Shown here piece after piece: positions 42,629-51,000 of a DNA stretch of 62,448 nucleotides. The stretch comes from an uncultured Clostridia bacterium (GTDB taxonomy: Bacteria > Bacillota > Clostridia > Christensenellales > Aristaeellaceae): assembly GCA_945928315.1 (NCBI GenBank), contig CAMENN010000002.1, forward strand, positions 1 through 62,448. Reading direction: 5' to 3'. Every line of letters starts with the position of its first letter. Position 1 is the first letter of the stretch. The notes below the pieces were generated by a model, which was not told where the DNA came from, searched no databases, and saw nothing but the letters and a program-made list of their open reading frames with translations. The position numbers and the translations under genes are program-made.

Positions 42629-43379
42629 CCGTTTTGACTACAAGGCCGCGCCCGAGCTGATCCGCGTCGAGGACCTGCACAAGGACTTCGGCTCCCTCAA
42701 GGTGCTCGCCGGCATCACCGAAACCATCCACAAGGGCGAGGTCATCTCGCTCATCGGCCCGTCCGGCTCCGGCAAATCGACATTCCTGCGCTGCCTGAAC
42801 CGTCTGGAGGAGCCGACCAGCGGTCATATCTGGTTCGACGGCGTGGACATCGCCGACAAGTCCGTGGACATCGACAAGCACCGCCAGAAGATGGGCATGG
42901 TCTTCCAGCACTTCAACATCTTCCCGCACATGTCCGTCATCGACAACATCACCCTCGCCCCCACGCTGCTGGGCAAAAAGAGCAAGGACGAGGCCATCGC
43001 CGACGCGGAGGCGCTGCTCGCGCGCGTCGGCCTGTCCGACAAGCGGGACATCAAGCCCACGCGCCTGTCCGGCGGCCAGAAGCAGCGCCTTGCGATCGTC
43101 CGCGCGCTGGCGATGGAGCCGGAGGTCATGCTCTTTGACGAGCCCACCTCCGCGCTCGACCCGGAGATGGTCGGCGAGGTGCTCGACGTCATCAAGGGCC
43201 TGGCGAGAAACAAGATGACCTGCGTCATCGTCACCCATGAGATGGGCTTCGCGCGCGAGGTCTGCAACCGCGTGCTGTTCATGGCCGACGGCGTCATCTG
43301 CGAGCAGGGTACGCCGCGGGAGCTGTTCGATCATCCGCAGCATCCGCGCACGCAGGACTTCCTGAGCAAGGTGCTCTGA
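42621..43379 (+). CDS. Amino acid ABC transporter ATP-binding protein (GlnQ type)
   Basis: A 252-residue ATPase. Walker A is GPSGSGKST near residue 46, the signature is LSGGQKQR near residue 148, and Walker B is [13 protein letters not shown]. The H-loop is VTHEMGF. The polar-amino-acid subfamily is indicated by [17 protein letters not shown]. It starts at a GTG behind AAAGGAGG, inside the end of the permease gene, and ends the operon. Confidence 0.95.
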   Translation: MIDRFDYKAAPELIRVEDLHKDFGSLKVLAGITETIHKGEVISLIGPSGSGKSTFLRCLNRLEEPTSGHIWFDGVDIADKSVDIDKHRQKMGMVFQHFNIFPHMSVIDNITLAPTLLGKKSKDEAIADAEALLARVGLSDKRDIKPTRLSGGQKQRLAIVRALAMEPEVMLFDEPTSALDPEMVGEVLDVIKGLARNKMTCVIVTHEMGFAREVCNRVLFMADGVICEQGTPRELFDHPQHPRTQDFLSKVL

Positions 43380-43389
43380 TACACCCCCA

Positions 43390-43416
43390 ACGGACGGCAT
43401 TCGTCGTCCGTTTTTT
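43390..43416 (+). terminator. Terminator of the aminotransferase-ABC operon
   Basis: ACGGACG pairs with CGTCCGT around an 8-base loop, followed by a T-run. Confidence 0.88.
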
Positions 43417-43436
43417 GACCCATGGGAGGAATAGCC

Positions 43437-44342
43437 ATGACGCTCACGCACACCGTTGCCCCGCAGGAGGACGGGCTGACCCTGCAGGCCCTTCTGCGCG
43501 GCCCGATGGCGCTCTCCGCGCGGCAGGTGCGCGAGGCCAAGGCGCAGGGCGCGCTCACGGTGGACGGCGCGCCGATGTTCGCCAATCAGCCGGTGCGCGC
43601 GGGCATGACCGTGCGCGTGACGCTCACCGGCTACGCGGGCGTCGCCCGGCCCGGCGCACAGGACACGCCGCTTCGCGTGCTCTATGAGGACGACGCGCTG
43701 CTTGCCGTCTTCAAGGAGGCGCAGCTCCAGTGCCACCCCTCGCCCTCTGCGCCGAACGGCAGCGATACGCTGGAGGCGCGCGTGCAGCGGTATCTTTGCG
43801 CGCCCGCGCACCCCGTGCACCGGCTGGATGCGGAGACGACCGGCATCGTGCTCTTCGCGAAGCTCCCGTTCGCCCAGGCGCGCCTTCAGCAGCAGATGCA
43901 GACCGGCGCGTTCCAGAAGACGTACCAGGCTTGGGTGTTCGGCGTGCCCGATCCGCCGCAGGGCGAAATTGACGCGCCCATCGCCCGGCTGGCGCCGGAC
44001 AGCTTCACCCGCGTCGTGCGCGCGGACGGACAGCGCGCCGTCAGCCGGTATGGGCTGCTTCGCACTGCGCCCATCCCCGGCGGCGAGGCGGCGCTGCTCG
44101 CGCTCTACCCGCTCACCGGTCGCACGCATCAGCTGCGCGTGCACATGGCGCACATCGGCCATCCGCTGCTGGGCGACACGCGCTACGCCTCGCCCGAATC
44201 CGAAGCAGCCTCCCGCGCGCTGGGGCTTTCCTGGCATCAGCTCTGTGCTGTCGCCCTGCGCTTTGACCACCCCGTCACGGGCGAGCCCGTCGCCGTCTCC
44301 TGCCCGGCGCAGTTCAGCTTTGACCCCGGCCCGGTTCGCTGA
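43437..44342 (+). CDS. RluA family pseudouridine synthase
   Basis: A 301-residue enzyme that isomerises uridine in rRNA or tRNA. An S4-like N-terminal part (SARQVREAKAQGALTVDG) precedes the catalytic domain, with the invariant Asp in HPVHRLDAETTG near residue 130. Further motifs are QKTYQAWV and GRTHQLRVHMAHIGHPLLGD. It resembles RluD/RluC-type enzymes; the target base cannot be assigned. The ATG follows GGGAGGA. Confidence 0.92.
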   Translation: MTLTHTVAPQEDGLTLQALLRGPMALSARQVREAKAQGALTVDGAPMFANQPVRAGMTVRVTLTGYAGVARPGAQDTPLRVLYEDDALLAVFKEAQLQCHPSPSAPNGSDTLEARVQRYLCAPAHPVHRLDAETTGIVLFAKLPFAQARLQQQMQTGAFQKTYQAWVFGVPDPPQGEIDAPIARLAPDSFTRVVRADGQRAVSRYGLLRTAPIPGGEAALLALYPLTGRTHQLRVHMAHIGHPLLGDTRYASPESEAASRALGLSWHQLCAVALRFDHPVTGEPVAVSCPAQFSFDPGPVR

Positions 44343-44359
44343 CAATGCTTTCCAGATCT

Positions 44360-44391
44360 CCCGCATCGCCCGGCGAAGCAGGGATTTTTTC
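44360..44391 (+). terminator. Probable terminator after the pseudouridine synthase gene
   Basis: TCCCGC-ATCGCC pairs with GGCGA-AGCAGGGA, then six T. The stem is imperfect. Confidence 0.65.
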
Positions 44392-44546
44392 TTGTATTTC
44401 TTGTTTTTTCTGCATGGCGGATGTCCTTCCATAACTTGCCAGTGTTTATCCTGCAATAAACGAATCGCCTCCTTCGTCCTGTATGCAGAAGACGGTCAAG
44501 AGCGGCCGCTTGGACGCCTTCTCAATGACAAAGGAGGAATTCCGAT

Positions 44547-45446
44547 ATGCAGAACAACAACAAGAAAGCCGCCTGCGCCGCGATGCTGTGCATGGCGATG
44601 GCGCTGCCCTTCGGCGCGAACGCCGAGAACGAGACCCGCGTGATCACCTGCGGCACGCTGAACCTGCGTGCGGAGGCGAACACCTCCTCCGCCGTGCTGG
44701 GCAAGTACGGCTGGGGCACCGAGGTGCTCGTCAGGGGCATGGACGGCGACTGGGCGTTCGTGGACGTGGGCGGCCAGAGCGGCTACATGTACGCGAAGTA
44801 CCTGGGCGAGGAGGGCGCGACCAACGTGACCCGCTACGTCGCCACCAACACCCGCGGCCTGAACCTGCGCGCGGAGCCGAACGGCACGATCCTCGGTTCC
44901 TATCCGCGCGGCACTGCCGTCACCGTGCTGGCGACCGACGGCGCCTGGAGCAAGGTCTCCGTGGACGGCAGGACCGGCTACATGCTCAGCCAGTGGCTCA
45001 GCAGCCGCAAGCCCGCGGACCACGGCGGCGTGTCCTCCATCGGCACCGCCGTGGTCAGCAACCCGAAGGACACGCAGGTGCTCTTCCTGCGCAGCGAGCC
45101 GAGCACGAGCAGCGCCTCCCTGGGCTACTACCGCAACGGCAAGACCGTGACCCTGCTCGAGAAGCTCGATGGCTGGTACAAGGTGCAGGTGGACGGCAAG
45201 ACCGGCTACATGATGGCCGCCTACCTCAAGGTGAACGGCGCGGCAGTCACCGGCACGGCGACCGTCGTGAACCCGAACGGCAACAGCTACGTCAACTTCC
45301 GCAAGGGCCCGAGCCTGTCCGCGGGCGTGATCCGCACCGTGCCGGTGGGCACGAAGATCAACGTGCTCGAGAAGACGACCGACTGGACCAAGACCGAGAT
45401 CGACGGCGTGACCGGCTACATCTCCACCTGGTTCCTGAAGTTCTGA
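44547..45446 (+). CDS. Secreted protein with four bacterial SH3 domains
   Basis: A 299-residue exported protein. The signal peptide ends at ANA/EN near residue 26, with no lipobox. Four SH3b repeats follow: LNLRAEANTSSAVLGKY, LNLRAEPNGTILGSYP, LFLRSEPSTSSASLGYY and VNFRKGPSLSAGVIRTV. Each repeat ends with a W(A/S/Y/T)xV-x(5-7)-GYM or GYI element. SH3b domains bind peptidoglycan or cell-wall polymers. No enzymatic domain is present, so it may be a wall-associated adaptor. The ATG follows AAAGGAGG. The enolase gene begins 129 bases later in the same direction. Confidence 0.88.
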   Translation: MQNNNKKAACAAMLCMAMALPFGANAENETRVITCGTLNLRAEANTSSAVLGKYGWGTEVLVRGMDGDWAFVDVGGQSGYMYAKYLGEEGATNVTRYVATNTRGLNLRAEPNGTILGSYPRGTAVTVLATDGAWSKVSVDGRTGYMLSQWLSSRKPADHGGVSSIGTAVVSNPKDTQVLFLRSEPSTSSASLGYYRNGKTVTLLEKLDGWYKVQVDGKTGYMMAAYLKVNGAAVTGTATVVNPNGNSYVNFRKGPSLSAGVIRTVPVGTKINVLEKTTDWTKTEIDGVTGYISTWFLKF

Positions 45447-45575
45447 TTGCTCTCCTTCCTCTCTTCCCTGTTTCCGTCGTCCGGCGGGGCCCGCAGCGGC
45501 TTCGCCGGGCTTTTGCATAATCTCCCCGCCCTTCGCGCACCCTACGCCGCGACAACGATCAGCGGAGGGATGCAT

Positions 45576-46859
45576 ATGCAAGCAACGGAAATCAGGAGCG
45601 TAATCGGGCGCGAGGTGCTCGACTCCCGCGGCAATCCGACCGTGGAGGCGGAGGTTCAACTGAGCGGCGGCATCGTCTGCACGGCCATCGCGCCCAGCGG
45701 CGCGTCCACCGGTCAGGCAGAGGCGCTGGAGCTGCGCGACGGGGACATGCAGCGCTACAACGGCAAGGGCGTGCGCCGCGCCTGCAAGAACGTCTCCGGT
45801 CCGATCGACAAGGCGCTGCGCGGCATGGACGCCGCCGACCTGTTCGCCGTCGATCAGGCGATGATCGCGCTCGACGGCACGCAGAACAAGTCCTCTCTCG
45901 GCGCAAACGCGACGCTCGCCGTCTCCATGGCCTGCGCCAGGGCCGCAGCCAGCGCGCAGGGCATCGCGCTCTTCCGCTTTCTGGGCGGCCAGCAGGCGAC
46001 GCATCTCCCGCTGCCGATGATGAACATCATCAACGGAGGCGCACATGCGGCCAACGGGCTGGATGTGCAGGAGTTCATGCTTCAGCCCGTCGGTGCGGAC
46101 ACGTTTGCCGAAGCGCTGCGCATGTGCGCCGAGGTGACGCATGCGCTCGCCGCGCTGCTCAAGAAGAAGGACCTACAATGCGGCGTGGGCGACGAGGGCG
46201 GCTTTGCCCCGGCCATCGCCGAGGAGACGCAGGCCATCGAGCTGATTCTGGAGGCCATTGGCCGCGCGGGCTACTCCGCCAAGCGCGACTTCACCCTCGC
46301 GCTCGATGCGGCCGCCAGCGAATGGAAGCAGCCCGACGGCAGCTACAGGATGCACAAGAGCGGGCGCAGCTACACCGCGCACGAGCTCTGTGAGCACTGG
46401 CGCGCGCTGCTGGGCAAATACCCCATCGCCTCCATCGAGGACCCGCTGGGCGAGGAGGACTGGCCCGCCTGGCAGGCGCTGACGGCGACGCTGGGCGGCA
46501 GCTGCCAGCTGGTGGGCGACGACCTGTTCGTCACCAGCGTCTCGCGCATCGGCAAGGGCATCGCAATGGGCTGCGCGAACGCCGTGCTGCTCAAGCCGAA
46601 CCAGATCGGCACGCTGAGCGAGACGATCCGCGCGGCGCAGCTGGCACGCGAGCACGGTTACCGCCTGATCGTCTCCCACCGCTCCGGCGAGACGGAGGAC
46701 ACGACCATCGCGGACCTGGCCGTCGCCATCAACGCCGGACAGATCAAGACCGGCGCGCCCTGCCGCAGCGAGCGCGTGAGCAAGTACAACCGGCTGCTGC
46801 GCATCGAGCAGGCGCTCGGTCCGGCGGCGCGGTTTGCGAAGCTGGCGGTGCGCCGGTGA
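45576..46859 (+). CDS. eno: Enolase
   Basis: A 427-residue glycolytic enzyme that converts 2-phosphoglycerate to phosphoenolpyruvate. Motifs are [42 protein letters not shown] (catalytic Glu region), the metal ligands in [15 protein letters not shown] and LVGDDLF, the catalytic Lys in [10 protein letters not shown], and [23 protein letters not shown] differs slightly from the usual HADN. The start at 45576 is preferred to 45570 because of spacing from GGAGGG. Whether another enolase exists elsewhere cannot be told. Confidence 0.95.
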   Translation: MQATEIRSVIGREVLDSRGNPTVEAEVQLSGGIVCTAIAPSGASTGQAEALELRDGDMQRYNGKGVRRACKNVSGPIDKALRGMDAADLFAVDQAMIALDGTQNKSSLGANATLAVSMACARAAASAQGIALFRFLGGQQATHLPLPMMNIINGGAHAANGLDVQEFMLQPVGADTFAEALRMCAEVTHALAALLKKKDLQCGVGDEGGFAPAIAEETQAIELILEAIGRAGYSAKRDFTLALDAAASEWKQPDGSYRMHKSGRSYTAHELCEHWRALLGKYPIASIEDPLGEEDWPAWQALTATLGGSCQLVGDDLFVTSVSRIGKGIAMGCANAVLLKPNQIGTLSETIRAAQLAREHGYRLIVSHRSGETEDTTIADLAVAINAGQIKTGAPCRSERVSKYNRLLRIEQALGPAARFAKLAVRR

Positions 46860-47626
46860 TCTACCTCATCGCCGGCGGGCTGTGCGCGTATTACGGCATC
46901 GCCAGCGGGCTGGGCGCAGTCACGCTGCTGCGGCCGCTGCTCGACGCCATTTCGCCGCTCCCGCCCGCCTCCGTCGCGATGCTCTGCACGATGGCGGCGC
47001 TGTGCGCATCGCTCGTCAGCGCGTTCTTTGCCCTCGGACAGCCGATTCCTCTGCCGCAGGAGGATCTGCTCCTGCTGGCCGTCGGCGCAGCGCTGGGCGG
47101 CATTCTGGGCGATCTGGCAGCCAACCGGTTCTTCGCCGTGATGCCCGCCTCCGCCTGTACGCTGCTGCAGAACGCGCTGCTGCTCACGCTGATCGCCCTG
47201 CCGCAGCTCTACTTCACCCGGCTCTCGCGCACGCTGATGCCCCTGGCGCTCCCGCGCACGCTCGGCTTCCCGGTGGCACTCACGGTCGGACTGCTCGGCT
47301 CGTTCCTCGCGTTCGGCGCGGAGCCGCTGACGCTGATGCTCTTCTTCCTGCTCTTTGACGCGGAGGACGGCGAGTCCGCCTTCGCCGCGCTGACGATCAC
47401 GCTCTTTTCCATGGCGGGCAAGCTGCTCACGACGCTCATCCGCGCGCGCTTTGCCCTGCCGGACGCGGCCACGCTGCTCTGGCTGCTGCCGGGTGCGATT
47501 CTGGGCGCGCTGCTGGCGATGCTCCCGCCGATCCAGCGGCTTCTGCCCCGGCGCGCGGGCGACGTGCTGCTGCGGCTTTCCCTGTTCACCTCGCTGCTCA
47601 ACATGGCGGCGTCCTCCTTCAGATGA
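46856..47626 (+). CDS. TauE/SafE family membrane protein
   Basis: A 256-residue membrane protein with about eight helices, similar to TauE/SafE/TSUP anion exporters of sulfite or organosulfonates. Visible pieces are [17 protein letters not shown] near residue 15, [16 protein letters not shown] near residue 78 and [23 protein letters not shown] near residue 205. Its GTG start overlaps the enolase stop by 3 bases, which implies translational coupling. A link between enolase and this transporter is not obvious. Family assignment is moderately sure. Confidence 0.75.
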   Translation: MIYLIAGGLCAYYGIASGLGAVTLLRPLLDAISPLPPASVAMLCTMAALCASLVSAFFALGQPIPLPQEDLLLLAVGAALGGILGDLAANRFFAVMPASACTLLQNALLLTLIALPQLYFTRLSRTLMPLALPRTLGFPVALTVGLLGSFLAFGAEPLTLMLFFLLFDAEDGESAFAALTITLFSMAGKLLTTLIRARFALPDAATLLWLLPGAILGALLAMLPPIQRLLPRRAGDVLLRLSLFTSLLNMAASSFR

Positions 47627-47663
47627 CCGCCGTTTTTTCCAGCAATACATCGAAAAGCTGTGG

Positions 47664-47694
47664 TGTGAAGGCTTCTTTATAAAGAATCTTCACA
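47664..47694. repeat. Nested inverted repeat upstream of the SdpI-like gene
   Basis: TGTGAAG (47664-47670) and CTTCACA (47688-47694) enclose the perfect palindrome TTCTTTATAAAGAA (47673-47686). The outer arms are offset by one base. It lies 40 bases upstream of the promoter of the next gene and is AT-rich against its surroundings. It could be an operator or an RNA hairpin. Confidence 0.6.
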
Positions 47695-47735
47695 CTATTC
47701 TTGTGTTCTTTATGGCTTCTTGTCGATGCTCCTCC

Positions 47736-47764
47736 TTGACGGCGGCTCCCCGCGAGATGATAAT
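47736..47764 (+). promoter_or_regulatory. sigma-A promoter for the SdpI-like gene
   Basis: TTGACG and GATAAT with a 17-base spacer. A small perfect hairpin, CCGCTG/CAGCGG, sits in the leader just before the ribosome site. Confidence 0.65.
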
Positions 47765-47813
47765 AAAAACGAAAGAAAACCGCTGCATCAGCGGCAACAA
47801 GGAGGAACCCGCA

Positions 47814-48182
47814 ATGACCACCGTTTTGTGCTATATCTCGCTGCTCATCATCCCCGTCTGCTCGTTTCTGATGGGCCTCTATCGCCGCAGCGGCTGCAAG
47901 GAGATGCATGCCCGGCTCGGCTACACATCCGAACTGTCGCTGTCGGGACCGCAGGCCTGGGCCCGCGCCCAGCAGGCGAGCAGCCTGCGCTACATGATCG
48001 TCTCCGTCGTGCTGGCCGTTTTCAGCTTCTGGGCGCTGGCCATCCTGCCGGCGAATACGCCCGCCGCGCTCGGCGTCAGTGCGCTGATGCTCGTCATGTT
48101 CCAGGTGCTCGTGATGATCGTCGTCATCGTGACGGTCGAGGTCAGCCTGCGCAGGCTCGTGCATCCGCACGAACAGGCGTAA
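47814..48182 (+). CDS. Small membrane protein, SdpI-like
   Basis: A 122-residue protein with three predicted membrane helices. The loop HARLGYTSELSLSGPQAWARAQ after the first helix resembles the SdpI signature GYRT-xxS-xxxxxxW-xxA. SdpI gives immunity to the SdpC toxin in Bacillus, though most relatives have no known role. No sdpC-like toxin or SdpR-type regulator is nearby. The ATG follows AAGGAGGAACCCGCA. The call rests on this loop and the helix pattern. Confidence 0.6.
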   Translation: MTTVLCYISLLIIPVCSFLMGLYRRSGCKEMHARLGYTSELSLSGPQAWARAQQASSLRYMIVSVVLAVFSFWALAILPANTPAALGVSALMLVMFQVLVMIVVIVTVEVSLRRLVHPHEQA

Positions 48183-48315
48183 ATCCAATCCTGTCTCCCT
48201 TTATCTCCCTTCTCCCCCCTTTGCACGGCGCGTGCGCGGCTGGGCTCGGAATCCCGGCCGCGCATGCGCGATTTTGGGGAAAACAAAAACAGCCGCGCGA
48301 ACGGCTGCTTTTTTC

Positions 48316-49647
48316 TTACCAGCGCTTTTCCTTCACGACGAACGCGCGGTAGATGGCGCGCACGGCATTTTCAAAGTCGAGATTATCGACGCCCACGATG
48401 ATGTTCAGCTCGCTGGAGCCCTGATCGATCAGGCGCACGTTGATGCCCGCGCGCATGAGCGCGTCGAACAGGCGAGCGGAGATGCCCTTCGAGCGGACCA
48501 TGCCTCGGCCCACCGTGGCGATGAGCGCCAGACCGGAGTGAATCTCCACGCTGTCCGGCGCGCAGAGCTCGTGAATGCGGCTGACGATGCGCTCCTTCTT
48601 GCCCTCGATGGCGTCCTCGCGCACGACGACGCACATGGTGTCGATGCCGCTGGGCATATGCTCGAAGGAGACTTGTTCCTCCTCGAGCACCTGCAGCACG
48701 CGGCGGCCAAAGCCCAGCTCCGCGTTCATCATCGCCTTTTCCACCGCGATGATGGCGAAATCCTTGTGGCCCGCGATGCCGGTGATCGTGTACTCGCTCT
48801 CGTAATCCTCGGCCTCGTAGCCGATGATTGTGCCCGGCTCCTCGGGCTTGTTGGTGTTGCGGATGTTGGTCGGAATGCCCGCGATGCGCACCGGGAAGAT
48901 CGCGTCCTCGTGCAGCACGGAGGCGCCCATGTAGGACAGCTCGCGCAGCTCGCGGTAGGTCACATAGCGGATCGTCTCGGGATTGCGGACGATGCGCGGG
49001 TCGGCCATCAGGCATCCGGAGACGTCGGTCCAGTTCTCATAGAGGTCCGCGTTGACCGCGCGCGCGACGATCGCGCCGGTGATGTCGCTGCCGCCGCGGG
49101 AGAACGTCTTCACGTTGCCGTGCGAATCGCAGCCATAGAAGCCCGGCACCACAGCGCGCTCATGCTGTGCGAGGATGCCGCCGAGCACGCGCTGGGTCTT
49201 GTCGCTGTCGAGCTTCCCCTCTTCGTCGAAGAAGATGCCCGCCGCGGCGTCGATGAAGTCCCAGCCGAGATAGTCGGCCAGCAGGATGCCGTTGAGGTAC
49301 TCGCCGCGGCTGGCGGCATAGTCCGCGCCCGCGCCAAGCTGGATGTTGCGGCGGATTTCAGCCAGATGCGCGTCGAGATCGACCGAAAGCCCCAGCTCCG
49401 CGGCGATGCTGTGATACCGTTCCGCGATTTTGTCAAAGGCCGCGTCGATCTCCTTGCCGGCGCTGGCCAGTCGGTTGCACTCATAAAACAGATCCGTCAC
49501 CTTGATATCGACAGAACTGCGCTTGCCGGGCGCGCTGGGCACGACGATGCGCCTGTCCGCGTCCGAGAGCAGGATATTCTTCACCTTGGCAAACTGTGCA
49601 GCGTCAGCCAGCGAACTTCCGCCAAATTTTGAAACCTTGATGCCCAT
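48316..49647 (-). CDS. Aspartate kinase
   Basis: A 443-residue enzyme that phosphorylates aspartate, the first step to lysine, threonine and methionine. The kinase domain opens with KVSKFGGSSLAD and has VPSAPGKR, FSRGGSDITGA and WTDVSGCLMADPR. Two C-terminal ACT domains (TGIAGHKDFAIIAVEK and LIATVGRGMV with GINVRLIDQGSSELNIIVGV) are for feedback by amino acids. The start at 49647 follows CGGAGGG. The leader is about 50 bases, too short for a lysine riboswitch. It is monocistronic. Confidence 0.95.
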   Translation of the reverse strand: MGIKVSKFGGSSLADAAQFAKVKNILLSDADRRIVVPSAPGKRSSVDIKVTDLFYECNRLASAGKEIDAAFDKIAERYHSIAAELGLSVDLDAHLAEIRRNIQLGAGADYAASRGEYLNGILLADYLGWDFIDAAAGIFFDEEGKLDSDKTQRVLGGILAQHERAVVPGFYGCDSHGNVKTFSRGGSDITGAIVARAVNADLYENWTDVSGCLMADPRIVRNPETIRYVTYRELRELSYMGASVLHEDAIFPVRIAGIPTNIRNTNKPEEPGTIIGYEAEDYESEYTITGIAGHKDFAIIAVEKAMMNAELGFGRRVLQVLEEEQVSFEHMPSGIDTMCVVVREDAIEGKKERIVSRIHELCAPDSVEIHSGLALIATVGRGMVRSKGISARLFDALMRAGINVRLIDQGSSELNIIVGVDNLDFENAVRAIYRAFVVKEKRW

Positions 49648-49704
49648 ACCGGAAGCCCTCCGATTCATGATGTTGATCGTATTCATCAGGGACGAACAGA
49701 TACA

Positions 49705-49733
49705 ATTCTATAGAATAAACTGAATAAAGTCAA
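49705..49733 (-). promoter_or_regulatory. sigma-A promoter for aspartate kinase
   Basis: TTGACT and TAGAAT on the minus strand, spacer 17 bases. Confidence 0.75.
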
Positions 49734-49906
49734 GCATATTTCAGCCTGCGTCTCAAAAAATGCGGATTTTGCTGAAAAGCGCACGGGGAATTCGACCAAA
49801 TCGTCCCTTTTGCGCGGTGCAAAGGCCCATTTTCATGACAGTGCGCCCGATGGCATCCTATGCGCGGGCGTTCCCGGGTGTCCCGCTGGACAGGTGCACC
49901 GATGCC

Positions 49907-49936
49907 AAAAGGGCTGAGCCCTTCCGGCTCAGCCCT
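49907..49936 (-). terminator. Terminator overlapping the gerW stop codon
   Basis: An 11-bp perfect stem (49926-49936 with 49910-49920) followed on the minus strand by TTTT. The gerW stop codon is within the stem. Confidence 0.8.
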
Positions 49937-50354
49937 CCCGGTAGGCCGCGCTGACCTGCGGCGGCCTGTCCCTTTGCTCATCCTCCTGCTCCATGGCCCT
50001 AAGGCCGTCCAGCGCCTGCGGCAAAAGCTCCACCAGCCGCTCCATCGGCGAAGCGCAGCTCGCGCTCAGCAGCCTTACGCCGTTTGCCGAACAGACCAGA
50101 AAACCCACCGGGTGCACGGATACCCCCGCGCCTGCGCCCCCCGCGAAGGGCAGGTTTTCCGCCTGCGGCTGGGAAAGGCCGCCCGCGTATTCGCCTCCGC
50201 CGGCCACAAAGCCGAAGGACACCCGGGAAATCGGAATGATCGTGGAGCCGTCCTGCGTCGCCACGGGATCGCCCACCACCGTATTGACGTCCACCATCTC
50301 CCGGATGCTCTCCATGGACGTGCTCATCAGGCTCTCAATGGGATGCTCAGCCAC
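49929..50354 (-). CDS. gerW: Spore protein GerW/YtfJ family
   Basis: A 141-residue soluble protein matching YtfJ/GerW, a forespore protein needed for normal spore germination in Bacillus. The hallmark is STSMESIREMVDVNTVVGDPV near residue 11, then TIIPISRVSFGFVAGGGEY and a glycine-rich FAGGAGAGVSVHPVGFLV. The start is a GTG at 50354 inside the 3' end of the DUF2953 gene (28-base overlap). The ytfI-ytfJ order is the same as in Bacillus. Confidence 0.94.
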   Translation of the reverse strand: MAEHPIESLMSTSMESIREMVDVNTVVGDPVATQDGSTIIPISRVSFGFVAGGGEYAGGLSQPQAENLPFAGGAGAGVSVHPVGFLVCSANGVRLLSASCASPMERLVELLPQALDGLRAMEQEDEQRDRPPQVSAAYREG

Positions 50355-50908
50355 CCGAATCCCTCTCTCCGCGTCTTTTTTACAGCCGCCTTGACGACTG
50401 CGAACATAATATCGCCGGGCGCGGCCGAAAATATGCAGCGCGATGCCAACAGGAATTCCGGCTCGTCAAATGACGCGTCCACGCGCACGTCGCAGGGAAT
50501 CCGTCCGCCGGACACCGCCAGCAGCGACGCCGCCAGCGAGCGTGCCGCTCCCGCGAGCAGCGCCGTGCTCCACGCCTCGTCCGTGCCCGCGCGCAAATAG
50601 ACGTCGAGCTGGCCCCAGCGCACGCTGCCCAGCGCCGCGCGCATCGCCCATCCATACCTCTTGAAGGAGGCGGCGCCCGCCCGAAGCGTTCGCTCGCCAA
50701 ATGTCCGCTGCCCGTAGCGGGGCCGCATCCGCAGGCGAAGCTGCGTGCCCGTGCGCTCGATGACGCCATCCAGGCGCAGGCAGATGCCATAGGCGCGCAC
50801 GCTGAGCGCCGTCGTGCCCCGAAGGCCATGCAGACCCACGCCCGCGTTCACCAGCACGCGCGTGCTCAGCGCCGTATACAAAAGCGCAAAGACCAGCGGC
50901 AGCAGCAA
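50327..50908 (-). CDS. DUF2953 family protein (YtfI-like)
   Basis: A 193-residue protein with an N-terminal hydrophobic segment (LLPLVFALLYTALS) that probably anchors it in the membrane. A basic middle portion and a C-terminal helix (AAPGDIMFAVVKAAVK) match DUF2953 proteins, which in Bacillus precede ytfJ. Its role is unknown, but a forespore function is likely by association with gerW. The start is a TTG behind GGGAGGGATGGCCC. An out-of-frame ATG seven bases upstream is not used. Confidence 0.82.
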   Translation of the reverse strand: MLLPLVFALLYTALSTRVLVNAGVGLHGLRGTTALSVRAYGICLRLDGVIERTGTQLRLRMRPRYGQRTFGERTLRAGAASFKRYGWAMRAALGSVRWGQLDVYLRAGTDEAWSTALLAGAARSLAASLLAVSGGRIPCDVRVDASFDEPEFLLASRCIFSAAPGDIMFAVVKAAVKKTRREGFGWLSIPLRA

Positions 50909-50932
50909 GGGCCATCCCTCCCATTTTCCCCC

Positions 50933-50961
50933 TTTTCACGCGGGCATTCATCCTGTATAAT
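50933..50961 (+). promoter_or_regulatory. sigma-A promoter for exonuclease III
   Basis: TTTTCA and perfect TATAAT with a 17-base spacer. The -10 is shared, on the opposite strand, with the candidate spore promoter. Confidence 0.6.
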
Positions 50962-50985
50962 AACAGGGAACCGCTGATTCTATTC
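50956..50985 (-). promoter_or_regulatory. Candidate sigma-G/F promoter for the ytfI-gerW pair
   Basis: On the minus strand GAATA, 18 bases, TATTATA: the -35 is a full match to the GNATR class, and the -10 differs from CATNNTA only at the first base. Confidence 0.5.
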
Positions 50986-51000
50986 ACTTTGGAGGCACCG

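Noticed and set aside
42588..46142. Two antisense open frames of more than 540 codons opposite the ATPase, pseudouridine synthase, SH3 and enolase genes
   Set aside because: Same cause: shadows of well-supported genes, without ribosome sites or recognisable motifs.
49648..49733. Possible lysine riboswitch upstream of aspartate kinase
   Set aside because: The leader between the promoter and the ATG is about 50 bases, and no lysine-element features were seen.
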